This document shows positions 50,724 to 60,622 of a DNA stretch of 64,000 nt, in pieces (position 1 is the first letter of the stretch; each line of letters starts with the position of its first letter). The translations under genes and the position numbers were made by a program. The notes beneath the pieces were generated by a model. It did not search any database. It was not told the origin of the DNA and saw only the letters and a program-made list of their open reading frames with translations. Source of the DNA: JAKAVN01 sp963796565 (lineage in GTDB: Bacteria; Desulfobacterota; Binatia; Binatales; Binataceae); contig CAWCMA010000007.1 in the NCBI GenBank assembly GCA_963796565.1, forward strand, positions 434,001 to 498,000, read 5' to 3'.

Positions 50724-51755
50724 ATGTATCATCATCACTTTGGTCTCAGCGGACCGCCCTTTCAGTTCACACCCGCGCCCGGCGCCTTGTATCTCAGCCA
50801 AACGCATCGCGAAGCCTTCGCCGCGCTCGAATGGAGTTTGCTCCACGAACCAACCGGCTTCACCCTACTGGTGGGCGAGAGCGGCGTCGGCAAAACCACG
50901 CTGGTCTGCTCCGTCCTGGCGCGACGCCGTCGAAATGTGCGGGATGCATTCCTGACCAACCCCAGGCTCGATTTCGACCAAATTATGCAGGTGGTGATGT
51001 CACAACTCGCTCCGGGCTGGAGCGGGCAGACGCGGTCGGAGCTGACCCAGGGATTCGCCGAATTCCTCGATAGTCTGGCGACGGGCGAGCGCGTCCGGAT
51101 TACTATCGACGAGGCTCAGGAATTGAGCGACGACGCGCTGGAGGGACTGCGCCTGCTGTCCAATGCGGACGCCTTTGCGGAGCACCGCTTGCAAATAATC
51201 TTTGTCGGTAAGCCTGAGCTGATCACGCGGCTGGCGAGTCCGGCGATGCGCAGTCTGAACCAACGTTTCGGCGCCCGCACGCTGATCAGGCCGCTGAACC
51301 CGACTGAGGTGCGCGAATACATCGAGTGCCGGCTGCGCGCGAAGGGTGGCACGGCCCGGGAGATCTTCGCCCCCGCGGCGCTCAACTACCTGGTCGCCCA
51401 TAGCGGCGGAGTTCCACGCCGGGTCAACGTGCTCTGTCATAATTCGATGCTCCGGGGATACGCGGCGGCGAGCAAAAAAGTCAGCCTGTCGATGGTCCAG
51501 GACGTAGTCGGCGAGTACGAGGATTTGCTCAGCGCGAAACAGGCACGCACCCCCGCCGCGAGCCCCGTCCATGCGCCGAAGCCACGGGCGCGCCTGATAC
51601 CGGCTGCCTTGGCGCTTACCGTGCTCGCCCTGGCCGCGGTCGGCGCCATCCTCGTCGAGTCGCAAGCATTTTCCGGTGGAACAGCCATCCGGCCCGCAGC
51701 GGGACCCTATACGACCGGCCCAGGGATTTCGCTGCGGCCGATGGCCCCACCGTGA
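50724..51755 (+). CDS. ExeA/GspA-like AAA+ ATPase
   Basis: The 343-residue product starts MYHHHFGLSGPPFQFTPAPGALYLSQTHREAFAALEW, the standard ExeA opening. Walker A is LLVGESGVGKTTL (near residue 55) and Walker B is RITIDEAQEL (near residue 130). Later motifs are QIIFVGKPEL and GGVPRRVNVLCHNSMLRGY. A C-terminal TM segment (LIPAALALTVLALAAVGAILV) and short exported tail follow. ExeA binds peptidoglycan and helps install the type II secretin in some bacteria; other members serve transposition or unknown roles. The ATG at 50724 is at the motif start. No secretion gene is adjacent. Confidence 0.9.
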   Translation: MYHHHFGLSGPPFQFTPAPGALYLSQTHREAFAALEWSLLHEPTGFTLLVGESGVGKTTLVCSVLARRRRNVRDAFLTNPRLDFDQIMQVVMSQLAPGWSGQTRSELTQGFAEFLDSLATGERVRITIDEAQELSDDALEGLRLLSNADAFAEHRLQIIFVGKPELITRLASPAMRSLNQRFGARTLIRPLNPTEVREYIECRLRAKGGTAREIFAPAALNYLVAHSGGVPRRVNVLCHNSMLRGYAAASKKVSLSMVQDVVGEYEDLLSAKQARTPAASPVHAPKPRARLIPAALALTVLALAAVGAILVESQAFSGGTAIRPAAGPYTTGPGISLRPMAPP

Positions 51756-51870
51756 GTGTACGCTTCCTTATAAGATCCGTAGGCCTTCGTGCGCGCCCGT
51801 CGCAGTGCTGCGGGCGCGTGAACCGTGGTAAACGCGTTGCTGCGCAAAGACTGCGAGCAGCGCGTGAGGG

Positions 51871-52437
51871 TCAGGGCGTCGTCGGCGCCAGTTTGGCCGC
51901 CAGTACGGCCGCCTTCTCGGCGAAACCGGACGCCGCAACATAGTCCTCATCGGTCGCGGCTTTGCGGCCAGCCTGCAGAAGATTATTGGCCTGATCGTAA
52001 GTGTTGACACTGTCGGAGCCGAGCGTGCTGCGGTCGACCTTGGCCAGCTTCGACGCCGTCTCATCCAGCAGATGCTGAGCCCGTTTTTTAGAAGGGCCGT
52101 TGGCCAGGGTTACCGTCGGCGTCGAAACTGGCGCTTCGGGCGGGGCCGGAGTCGCCACGGCGGCGGGTGCTGCGTGAGGAGCCGGAGGCAGCGAGCCCGT
52201 ATTTTCTTCGGGCATCTTGACTTCAGCGCCGGGTGGCTCGAATACAGCGGCGGGAGAAGTGTTATTGATCTCTTCTCCCGCGCTTGGCTGGTACGTACGA
52301 GTCGCCGGCGGCGGTGATGGTGCCGCCGGCCTCATGAAGCTCGGGAACTGCCAGCTTCCGCCGGGTCCAAAGCATCCCGAAAGGCCCAGGCACAATGCTC
52401 CCGCGGCGGCGGCGCGCCCCACAAACCGGCCCTTCAT
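51871..52437 (-). CDS. Lipoprotein with helical C-terminal domain
   Basis: The 188-residue product has a lipobox ALCLGLSGCFGPG near residue 22 for lipidation. A Pro/Ala/Glu-rich spacer (~residues 40-105) is probably disordered. The C-terminal helical stretch SKKRAQHLLDETASKLAKVDRSTLGSDSVNTYDQANNLLQAGRKAATDEDYVAASGFAEKAAVLAAKL resembles the DUF4398 group of envelope lipoproteins. The ATG at 52437 is the second in-frame ATG and starts a normal signal sequence. It follows the histidine kinase gene by 33 nt on the minus strand and is likely the last gene of that operon. Confidence 0.85.
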   Translation of the reverse strand: MKGRFVGRAAAAGALCLGLSGCFGPGGSWQFPSFMRPAAPSPPPATRTYQPSAGEEINNTSPAAVFEPPGAEVKMPEENTGSLPPAPHAAPAAVATPAPPEAPVSTPTVTLANGPSKKRAQHLLDETASKLAKVDRSTLGSDSVNTYDQANNLLQAGRKAATDEDYVAASGFAEKAAVLAAKLAPTTP

Positions 52438-52470
52438 TCCACTTAACAACCCCCCGTGCAGCAGATGGCT

Positions 52471-54300
52471 CTAGTCGGCGTTGACGTCCGCAGACGGCCG
52501 CAAGGCGCGGGCCTCGATCGGCAGCCGGATGCGCACCGAAGTGCCCTCGTCTAGCTTGGAGTCGATATTCACCGTGCCGCCATGAAGGTCGACCGCGCGC
52601 ATCGCGAGGGGTAAGCCGACGCCGTTGCCGTTTGTCTTGGTGGTGAAATAAAGCTGAAAGATATTGTCCAGATGCTCGGGCGCGATTCCCTCCCCGGTGT
52701 CCGAAATCGAAAGCTCCACAAAGCCGTCGACCAGCCTGGTGGTTAGCGTAAGTATGCCTCCCTCGGTCATCGCGTCGATCGCGTTCTGCACGATATTGCG
52801 CAAGGCTTCCATCAGCAACGCACGGTCGGCCTTTACGAAGGCAGCCGCCGGATCGAGATCGCATTCGACTTTGATCAGCGGCTCGTTTACGCCCTTGGCG
52901 ACTTCGCGCACCAGATCGTTGGCAGCAACCAGCTCGATTTTCAACTGGCCGGGCCGCATGAAACGCATCAACGCCTCGATCACCTGGTCGATCCGGCTCA
53001 TCTCCTCGCGCACCGCGTGCACGCGACCTTCGACCGGCCTGGATTCGCGCGCGTCCTGGCTCAGCAGCTCGAGTTCGAGCGTGATCGCGTTGAGCGGGTT
53101 GCGAATCTGATGCGCCACGCCGGAAAAGACTCCGCCCAGGCGCGCCAGGCGCTCCGAATTGTCAACCACGGTTTCGAGCTGCTGGACCGAGGCCAGATCG
53201 CGCACGATCACGAGCTGCCCGGCCCGCGCCGAATCGCCGCCCAGGGGAAAGATCGAAACCAGCAGCCGCGCCTTGTTCCTGCCGCGGCCCACCTCGATCG
53301 CCACATCGCGCAGTTCCGTGCCCGCCGCCCGCGCCGTGCGCACTACTCTGACCAGTGGATGGCTCTCGCCGATCAGCGCGGAGAGCGCTTTGCCCAGCGC
53401 GAGGCCGCCGGCGGGAAGTCCAAGACGCCCCTGCGCATCGTCGTTGGAGAAACGCACGATGCCGGTGGAGTCGAGCAGCAGCACGGCGTCGTCGATCGAG
53501 CGAAAGATATTGATGAAACGGCCGCGTTCGTCTTCCCACTGCACGCGGTCGGAGCGTACGCGATGCGAGAGCTCGTTGAACTTGCGGGCGAGCGAGCTCA
53601 GCTCGTCGCGGCCACGGACCAGCAGGCTGCTGCTATCGCGACCGGCGGCCAGCCGCTCGACCTCGGCCGTAATCGCGGCGACCGGCGCCAGCAGCAGCGC
53701 GCCCGCCAGTAGCGCGCCCAGCAGGCTTATCCCCAGGAACGCGATCCCGATGAATAGCACGTTGGCCACCGCGTGACGCACTTCGGTCGCGATGAGCGCG
53801 GTCGAGAGGCCGACTTTGATGAGCGCGAACGGTTTCTGGTTGATTTCGACCGGGCTGCTGATCTCGTATACGTGCTCGCCCCATAGCGGACGAATTCGCG
53901 CGAACGGCGACCATCGCGAGGCCGCCCGCCGCAACTCCTCAAACGGTCGCGGAGCGGGGGCGCTGACGGCGTCGCCCCCGGTTCCCGATATCAGGTCTCC
54001 GCTGGGAGTCACCACTTTTGCATAGACCACGCCCTTGCCGAAGGCGCGCGAGGAGGAGAGCAGGGCGGCCAACCCCTGGTCCTGGCTCAGGACCGTTTTC
54101 GGATTTTTCGGATCGCCCTTGGACTGGTCAAGCGCGGTCCGAATCTGCTCGAAAGTCTCGTTGACCAGCAGGTTGCCCGAGTCGCCCAGGCTCGCGACCA
54201 TCACGCCCACGGCGTGGTCCGCCTCGGTGGCGCTGACGGCCAGTACCGCGATTACCAGCAGGGGAACGAAGATGGCGGCGATTTTGGTGCGCAGGCCCAT
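52471..54300 (-). CDS. Membrane sensor histidine kinase (NtrB-like)
   Basis: This 609-residue kinase has TM1 (IAAIFVPLLVIAVLAVSA), an extracytoplasmic sensor of ~130 residues, TM2 (VLFIGIAFLGISLLGALLAGALLL), a HAMP linker, a PAS domain (FINIFRSIDDAVLLLDSTGIVRFSN), then HisKA with GVAHQIRNPLNAITLELELL and HATPase with NIVQNAIDAM, DTGEGIAPE and NGNGVGLPLAM. The H-box is the NtrB/AtoS type. It lies 38 nt after the sigma-54 regulator gene and is its obvious partner. The sensor looks like a single Cache-type fold. The signal is unknown. Confidence 0.93.
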   Translation of the reverse strand: MGLRTKIAAIFVPLLVIAVLAVSATEADHAVGVMVASLGDSGNLLVNETFEQIRTALDQSKGDPKNPKTVLSQDQGLAALLSSSRAFGKGVVYAKVVTPSGDLISGTGGDAVSAPAPRPFEELRRAASRWSPFARIRPLWGEHVYEISSPVEINQKPFALIKVGLSTALIATEVRHAVANVLFIGIAFLGISLLGALLAGALLLAPVAAITAEVERLAAGRDSSSLLVRGRDELSSLARKFNELSHRVRSDRVQWEDERGRFINIFRSIDDAVLLLDSTGIVRFSNDDAQGRLGLPAGGLALGKALSALIGESHPLVRVVRTARAAGTELRDVAIEVGRGRNKARLLVSIFPLGGDSARAGQLVIVRDLASVQQLETVVDNSERLARLGGVFSGVAHQIRNPLNAITLELELLSQDARESRPVEGRVHAVREEMSRIDQVIEALMRFMRPGQLKIELVAANDLVREVAKGVNEPLIKVECDLDPAAAFVKADRALLMEALRNIVQNAIDAMTEGGILTLTTRLVDGFVELSISDTGEGIAPEHLDNIFQLYFTTKTNGNGVGLPLAMRAVDLHGGTVNIDSKLDEGTSVRIRLPIEARALRPSADVNAD

Positions 54301-54338
54301 AACCGGGTTTCCTCGATTAGCGTGCGGCGCTTGGGCTG

Positions 54339-55817
<1,479 letters not shown>

Positions 55818-55837
55818 CGCTGATAGCGCTTGCGGAC

Positions 55838-56137
55838 TCAAATGATCAGGTCCAAGGCATCACCGACGATCCTGAACGGCAACAGGACTACCGTCACGAC
55901 GGCATGCGTTGTCGCGCCCAGGACGCTATCGGGTTCATTCGATTGTTTCGTGGTGGTGGTTGTAGTGGTGGCCGGAGCCTGGGCATAACCCGCTTGCGGG
56001 TCATTGGTTACCGCTCCGCCGTCGGATCTGGTCACGCTGGTTGTCGTGGTGGTTCTCTCGCCGCTTGAACATCCCTGGGCCAGCACAATCGCACAGGATG
56101 CCACCGCGGCAGCGAATAGTACTGCAAGCCGCTTCAT
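55838..56137 (-). CDS. Small lipoprotein
   Basis: The 99-residue product has a lipobox (VASCAIVLAQGCSSGE) near residue 22. Two Thr-rich runs (RTTTTTSVTRS, PATTTTTTTKQS) are low-complexity, and a C-terminal hydrophobic helix (THAVVTVVLLPFRIVGDALDLII) may lie along the membrane. No family is recognised. It precedes the sigma-54 regulator on the same strand and may be the first gene of that operon; its promoter would lie near 56140-56316. Confidence 0.8.
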   Translation of the reverse strand: MKRLAVLFAAAVASCAIVLAQGCSSGERTTTTTSVTRSDGGAVTNDPQAGYAQAPATTTTTTTKQSNEPDSVLGATTHAVVTVVLLPFRIVGDALDLII

Positions 56138-56316
56138 CCTCCATTCTCCTCAATCACGAATCCCGCCGCGCCGGCCCGCGCGTTGGACCCGTAGGAGGCA
56201 TCATATCACGGCCACGGGCGGCGCAAACAGAGTCAACCATGGCTACGGAAAAAATGGCGAAACGGCAGAAAGCTCGCGCGTGACAGCCACGGCATCGCGC
56301 CGTATTCTGATCGAGT

Positions 56317-57582
56317 ATGGATGACATCTCGTCTGAAAGCGCCGGGGCCTCCCCGGCGGCGGCGGAGGTCCGCGAAATTGCGCGCGACGAGATTCGCCGC
56401 CGCCTCGGCGATCCCACACTCCTGCTGGTCGACGTGCTCCCGCGCGAGTCCTATGCGGCCGAGCACATTTCCGGCGCGCTGAATCTGCCGCTGGCTGAGG
56501 TGGAAAAGCACGCGCTCGAGGTGCTGCCCGATCGCACCGCCGACATCGCCGCCTATTGCGCCAAATTCACTTGAACGGCCGGCGCGCAGGCGGTCCGCCT
56601 GCTCCAGCGGCTGGGCTATACCAACGTGCGGTACTACCACGGCGGCATCGCCGACTGGAAGGAGGCCGGATTGCCGATCGAGGCCGCGCCGGGCGGTGCC
56701 GAAGCCGCGCCGCAGGATGGGCCGCAGTTGGAGACGCGGCCGCCGCGCCGGACACGGCCCGCGCCGCCAAGCGTCTCGCGCCGTCAGCAGTGGGGCAACG
56801 CGTTGCTCGATCTGCTGGAGAGCCTGTCGGCCTCGCAGATCTTTTTGGTCTGGCTCGGGATGGTCGTGGTCTGTGGATTCCTCTACTGGCTGATCGGGTT
56901 TGCGCATCGCCCCGGGCTGGTCGACGGCGGCAGGCCGATCGCAGCCACGCTCGGCGGACTGCTGAGCGCCCTCTACTTCAGCTTCGTCACCACCACCTCG
57001 GTCGGCTACGGCGACGTATTGCCGATCGGACTGGCCAGAATCCTCTCGATCTTCGAGGCGGTCACCGGGTTGCTTATCTTCGGCGCGCTGGTCGCCAAGT
57101 TCGTCTCGCGCCGCCAGGACGAACTGGTGCGTGAAATCTTCGCCGTTACCTTCGAAACCCGGCTTGACCGCGTGCAGACCAACCTGCACCTGGTGCTCTC
57201 GGAGTTGCAGTCGATCGCGATGCTGTGCGACGAGGGCGTGACTCAGCCGCAACGAGTCGCCGCGCGACTGGAGAGCGCAGTGCTGGTGTTCGGCGGTGAA
57301 CTGCGCGCAATCCATTCGCTTCTGTACAGTCCGCAGCGCGCCCCCGGGGAGGCGGTGCTGGAGGCCATCCTGGTCGCACTCGGTTCCGCGCTGCGCACGC
57401 TGAGCGATGTTATGACCTGTCTACCAGCCGGGTTGGACCGTTCACCGACGCTCCAGAACGCGCTCCGGAACATCCGTGCGCTCGCCGATGACATCTGCGC
57501 CGAATGCGTGCCGCAGGTCTACGCGCCGGGGCTCACGGTCTGGATGGATCGGGTCCAGGAAACCGCGCGCAAGATCGTTTGA
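56317..57582 (+). CDS. Probable selenoprotein: Sec-rhodanese fused to a two-TM potassium channel
   Basis: A single 421-codon frame runs from ATG 56317 to 57582 and is broken only by TGA at 56572-56574 (codon 86). Before it lie LLLVDVLPRESYAAEHISGALNLPL and AAYCAKFT, which is the rhodanese fold up to the catalytic position. After it lies TAGAQAVRLLQRLGYTNVRYYHGGIADWKEAGLPIE, the rest of the fold. The TGA thus replaces the catalytic Cys. A hairpin of SECIS form follows at 56586. The channel part has TM1 (IFLVWLGMVVVCGFLYWLIGF), pore VTTTSVGYGD with the K+ selectivity filter, TM2 (ILSIFEAVTGLLIFGALVAKFV) and a ~130-residue cytoplasmic helical tail. Truncation by a true stop is the alternative. 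Confidence 0.8.
56572..56574 (+). other. In-frame TGA, probable selenocysteine codon
   Basis: The codon sits where the reaction Cys of a rhodanese is expected: the periplasmic rhodanese at 19414 reads YCANTHCMASHSA and this gene YCAKFT-(TGA)-TAGAQA. Six preceding residues and eleven following ones match the family. The reading frame is otherwise open for 85 codons before and 335 after. TGA ends many other genes here, so general reassignment is excluded. Confidence 0.75.
56586..56602 (+). promoter_or_regulatory. Candidate bacterial SECIS hairpin
   Basis: A perfect 7-bp stem GCAGGCG/CGCCTGC encloses the loop GTC (GUC in RNA). The loop begins 18 nt after the last base of the TGA. Bacterial SECIS elements lie inside the coding region directly after UGA, with the loop 16-37 nt away and a G (usually GU) at its start. 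This hairpin fits all of that. Confidence 0.7.
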
Positions 57583-57677
57583 CCTGGAAAGTTCGTTTGA
57601 TTCGCGGGTGCCGCTCTAATGATGTGAAGGGCAGCTTGTTGCGCGGCTTTCCGCGCGTAAATGATCAAATGAAAAAC

Positions 57678-57705
57678 AAAAAACCCGCATTAATGCGGGT
57701 TTTTT
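57678..57705. terminator. Bidirectional intrinsic terminator
   Basis: This 28-bp perfect palindrome consists of six A, cccgcatt, aatgcggg and six T. It has an A tract before and a T tract after on either strand, so it serves the channel gene (plus) and the tRNA gene (minus), whose CCA end touches it. Confidence 0.92.
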
Positions 57706-57781
57706 GGTTGCGGGGGAGGGATTTGAACCTTCGACCTCCGGGTTATGAGCCCGGCGAGCTACCAGACTGCTCCACCCCGCC
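57705..57781 (-). tRNA. tRNA-Met (CAT), initiator type
   Basis: This 77-nt cloverleaf has anticodon CAT in the loop CTCATAA. The acceptor begins GGCGGGGT and ends CCCCCGC-A-ACCA; the CCA is encoded. The anticodon stem has the three G-C pairs (GGG...CCC) diagnostic of initiator tRNA and position 1 is not paired to 72 (G-A), as in tRNA-fMet. The D-loop reads AGCAGTCTGGTAGCTC and the T-arm AGGTTCAAATCC. Confidence 0.95.
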
Positions 57782-57869
57782 CCGGCATACTATCGGCGCG
57801 TGATGAGCTGGGTCAACATGATTCGCCGCCGACACCGCGTGGCGCATCGCGTAGCGCGTCGTGCGGTTG

Positions 57870-59078
57870 CTACGCGTGCTCGGCCGCGCGCATGATCCGC
57901 ATCAAATTGTTCGGCGCGTAAAACTCGGAAATCGGGACGGTTGTGGCGACCGTGCCCATGAAGCGACTCGTATCTTGGGCGTTGCCGCTCAGCGCGGCCA
58001 ACAACGCCTGAACCATCGGCGAAGGCCCCTCCAGCCGCGCCAGGTCGCAGGTGAAGCGGTAATGATCGATCGAGGCGGCGTTGCGCGCGCTCTCGTAGCG
58101 CGCCAGCGCCTGCTCCATCGGCTCACGCCCGGCAAGTCCCGCGCTGGCCGCTTCGGCCAGCAGTTCGGCGTCGCGCAGCGCGTCCCGGATGCCGTAGCCG
58201 GTGATTGGATCCTTATGGTAGCCGGCGTCGCCCACCAGCGCCCAGCCAGGACCGTATGGTCTGCGGAAATAATTCGCGATCCCACCCGTGCCGGCGAAGC
58301 GCTCCTCGCGCTTGCCCGCCCGCACTCGCTCGCAGAGATCCGTCGCCGATTCCAGTGTCTTGAAAAACCCGCCCTCGATATCGGAGCGCCAGGCCTCGAA
58401 CTCGGCCTTGGGCCGCTCGATCGCGATACAGGTGAGCCCGTCGTTGGTGGCAAAGCCAAGCGTCGAGCATCCCGGGCGCGGATGAACTTCGCACGCGCTC
58501 AGACGCACGCCACTGAAATAGCTGTAATAGCCGCAGGTCATCGCGGGAACCGTATCGTATTCGGGTGGATCTACCGCTCGTGCGAGCGACGACCACGGAC
58601 CGTCGGCGCCGATCACGATTTGCGCCCGCTCGTCGCACGCTTTCCCGCTGCGCAGGTCGCGCCCGCGAATTCCGTTTACGCTGCCGCCCTCCCAACTGAG
58701 AGCGTCGACCATGAACCCCTCGCGCACTTCGGCTCCGGCCTGCGCGGCCGCATCGAGCAGAATTTTGTCGAAAACCACGCGCCGCGGACACAGCGCGATA
58801 GCGTTGTCCTCGTACGGCACGGGCGCGCCTTCGAGCGCGAGCGGACCGAGGTCGAGGCGGATACGCTCGATCGGCGGGCAGTTGGTGGCGAGCACCGCGT
58901 CGAGCAGCCCCCATCGTTTGAGCCGCGCGACCCCGGGCTGATGGATGTAATGCGTCGACATGATGTCGCTCGGAAAGGTCGCCCGGTCCACCAGCAGCAC
59001 CCGATGACCCGCGCGCGCGAGCAGCATCGCCGTCGGCGCCCCGGCGCATCGCGCGCCCACTACGATCGCGTCGTACAT
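57870..59078 (-). CDS. FAD-dependent oxidoreductase (geranylgeranyl-reductase/PHBH-like)
   Basis: This 402-residue flavoprotein monooxygenase or reductase begins MYDAIVVGARCAGAPTAMLLARAGHRVLLVDRATFPSD, the FAD Rossmann motif GxRCAG. VIGADGPWSSLARAV is the DG motif and ALVGDAGYHKDPITGYGIRDALRDAELLAEA the GD motif. The family includes geranylgeranyl reductases and halogenase/hydroxylase-like enzymes; the substrate is unknown. The gene ends close to the tRNA and is preceded, 45 nt upstream, by a 59-residue small ORF on the same strand. Confidence 0.93.
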   Translation of the reverse strand: MYDAIVVGARCAGAPTAMLLARAGHRVLLVDRATFPSDIMSTHYIHQPGVARLKRWGLLDAVLATNCPPIERIRLDLGPLALEGAPVPYEDNAIALCPRRVVFDKILLDAAAQAGAEVREGFMVDALSWEGGSVNGIRGRDLRSGKACDERAQIVIGADGPWSSLARAVDPPEYDTVPAMTCGYYSYFSGVRLSACEVHPRPGCSTLGFATNDGLTCIAIERPKAEFEAWRSDIEGGFFKTLESATDLCERVRAGKREERFAGTGGIANYFRRPYGPGWALVGDAGYHKDPITGYGIRDALRDAELLAEAASAGLAGREPMEQALARYESARNAASIDHYRFTCDLARLEGPSPMVQALLAALSGNAQDTSRFMGTVATTVPISEFYAPNNLMRIMRAAEHA

Positions 59079-59123
59079 GATTCCCTTCCGTCAGTCGGGG
59101 ATTCCGTTAATCCGGGTATTTCG

Positions 59124-59303
59124 TTAATCCGGAACGATACGCAAATTACATTCGCGATGGGCGCGGCCGAACTCGGTCAGCTCTTTTTCAATCGCGGTCG
59201 GATTGGGCTTGGGCTCGCCCAACATGGTCTGCTTGGCAGTGGCCACGTCTATCCCGTCGGCTTCGACGGAGAGGTTGTGGTCGTCGCACATGATAAATGC
59301 CAT
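59124..59303 (-). CDS. Small protein, 59 residues
   Basis: A short open frame with a good Shine-Dalgarno (aaggag, 11 nt before the ATG) encodes MAFIMCDDHNLSVEADGID, then VATAKQTMLGEPKPNPTA and ELTEFGRAHRECNLRIVPD. Composition is ordinary soluble protein with two Cys. It reads the same way as the FAD oxidoreductase 45 nt downstream, so the two may be one transcript. The family is unknown to me. It is easily missed by gene finders because of its length. Confidence 0.65.
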   Translation of the reverse strand: MAFIMCDDHNLSVEADGIDVATAKQTMLGEPKPNPTAIEKELTEFGRAHRECNLRIVPD

Positions 59304-59461
59304 CGTGCAAAACGCTCCTTGCGAATTCGACCACGCTAGCCGAAAGCGCCGCTCGTGTCAGCCCACTGCCTGGCGCGCCGCGCCGTTTACCGATCGCGTG
59401 AGGTTTGTGGTAGTCGATTGCGATTGCGATGAAACAGTGAACGGAGCTGGAGCGTGATGCG

Positions 59462-60622
59462 ATGAGTCTTAAGGGAACGGCCGCCGTGGTCGGAATCGGC
59501 GAACTGAAGCCTACCAAGGAGGCGCCGCCCGACGCGACCGCGCTCGGCCTCATGTCGAACGCGGCGGCCGAGGCGATCGCCGACGCGGGCCTCGAGACCA
59601 GGGAGATCGACGGATTTCTCTGCGGGATGGCTTTCGCGGACGCCGGGATGTTGTATCCGGCAAGCGTCGCCGAGGTGATGGGAATCAATCCGCGGATGCT
59701 CAACCAGGTTGACATCGGCGGCGCGAGTCCGGCCGGGATGGTGTGGCGGGCGGCGGCGGCGATTAACGCCGGCATGTGCCAGGCGGTGCTGTGCGTGGTC
59801 GGCGACCTCAACAAGTTCGGCGACCAGAAGCCGCCGGTCATCTCGGTGCAGCGCGAGTTCGAGGCGCCCTACGGAAATATCGGCGCCAATTGCGGATACG
59901 CGATGATCGCCAATCGCCATATGTACGAGTATGGGACCACGGCGCGGCAGATGGCGAAGGTCGCGGTCGACCAACGCAAGAGCGCGGTCAAGAATCCGCT
60001 TGCGACCTTCAACGACCGCGAACTCACGATCGACGACGTGCTCAATTCGCGCATGATCGTCGATCCGCTCCATCTCTACGAAATCGTCAGTCCGTGCAGC
60101 GGCGGATCGGCGGTCGTGGTGGCCTCGCCCGAAGTCGCCCGGCGCGCCAAGCATCCGCCGGCCTGGCTGCTCGGCGCCGGCGAATACTCCAATCACGCGT
60201 CGATCACCTACGCGCCGTCGCTGACCGACTCGCCCGTGAAAGTTGCGGCCGAGACGGCCTTCAAGATGGCCGGTGTCGCGCGCAAGGACATCGACCTGGT
60301 CTGCCCGTACGACTGCTACACCATCACGGTAATCGTGACGCTCGAGGATGCCGGGTTCTGCAAGAAAGGGCAGGGCGGCAACTTCGTATGGGATCACGAT
60401 CTGTCGTACGCCGGAGACTTTCCGTGCAATACGCACGGCGGCCAGCTCTCTTTCGGACAGCCCGGGCTAGGCGGCGGGATGAGCCACGTGACCGAGGCGG
60501 TGCGCCAGTTGATGGGTCGCGGCGGCGAGCGCCAGGTCAAAGACGCGCGGCTCGCCTACGTCAACGGCAACGGCGGCATCATGAGCGAGCAGGCGAGCCT
60601 GATTTTGGAGCGACGTTCATGA
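59462..60622 (+). CDS. Thiolase-superfamily protein lacking the nucleophilic Cys
   Basis: This 386-residue protein has the thiolase fold of the SCP2/lipid-transfer type: AAVVGIGELKPTKEAPPDATALGLMSNAAAEAI, IDGFLCGMAF, LCVVGDLNKFG, and NTHGGQLSFGQPGLGGGMSHVTEAVRQLMG. The segment where thiolases have the active Cys (GGCASG) reads DIGGASPAGMVWRA, so the nucleophile is missing. The adjacent DUF35 protein is the classic partner of such proteins, as in the Ltp2/ChsH2-type aldolases that cleave side-chain CoA esters. Retro-aldol rather than thiolytic chemistry is inferred. Confidence 0.9.
   Translation: MSLKGTAAVVGIGELKPTKEAPPDATALGLMSNAAAEAIADAGLETREIDGFLCGMAFADAGMLYPASVAEVMGINPRMLNQVDIGGASPAGMVWRAAAAINAGMCQAVLCVVGDLNKFGDQKPPVISVQREFEAPYGNIGANCGYAMIANRHMYEYGTTARQMAKVAVDQRKSAVKNPLATFNDRELTIDDVLNSRMIVDPLHLYEIVSPCSGGSAVVVASPEVARRAKHPPAWLLGAGEYSNHASITYAPSLTDSPVKVAAETAFKMAGVARKDIDLVCPYDCYTITVIVTLEDAGFCKKGQGGNFVWDHDLSYAGDFPCNTHGGQLSFGQPGLGGGMSHVTEAVRQLMGRGGERQVKDARLAYVNGNGGIMSEQASLILERRS

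Noticed and set aside
56626..57582. A separate potassium-channel gene starting at GTG 56626
   Set aside because: The GTG is the Val of the rhodanese motif NVRYYHGG and the frame is continuous with the upstream half; there is no Shine-Dalgarno before it, and the rhodanese remainder would have no use.
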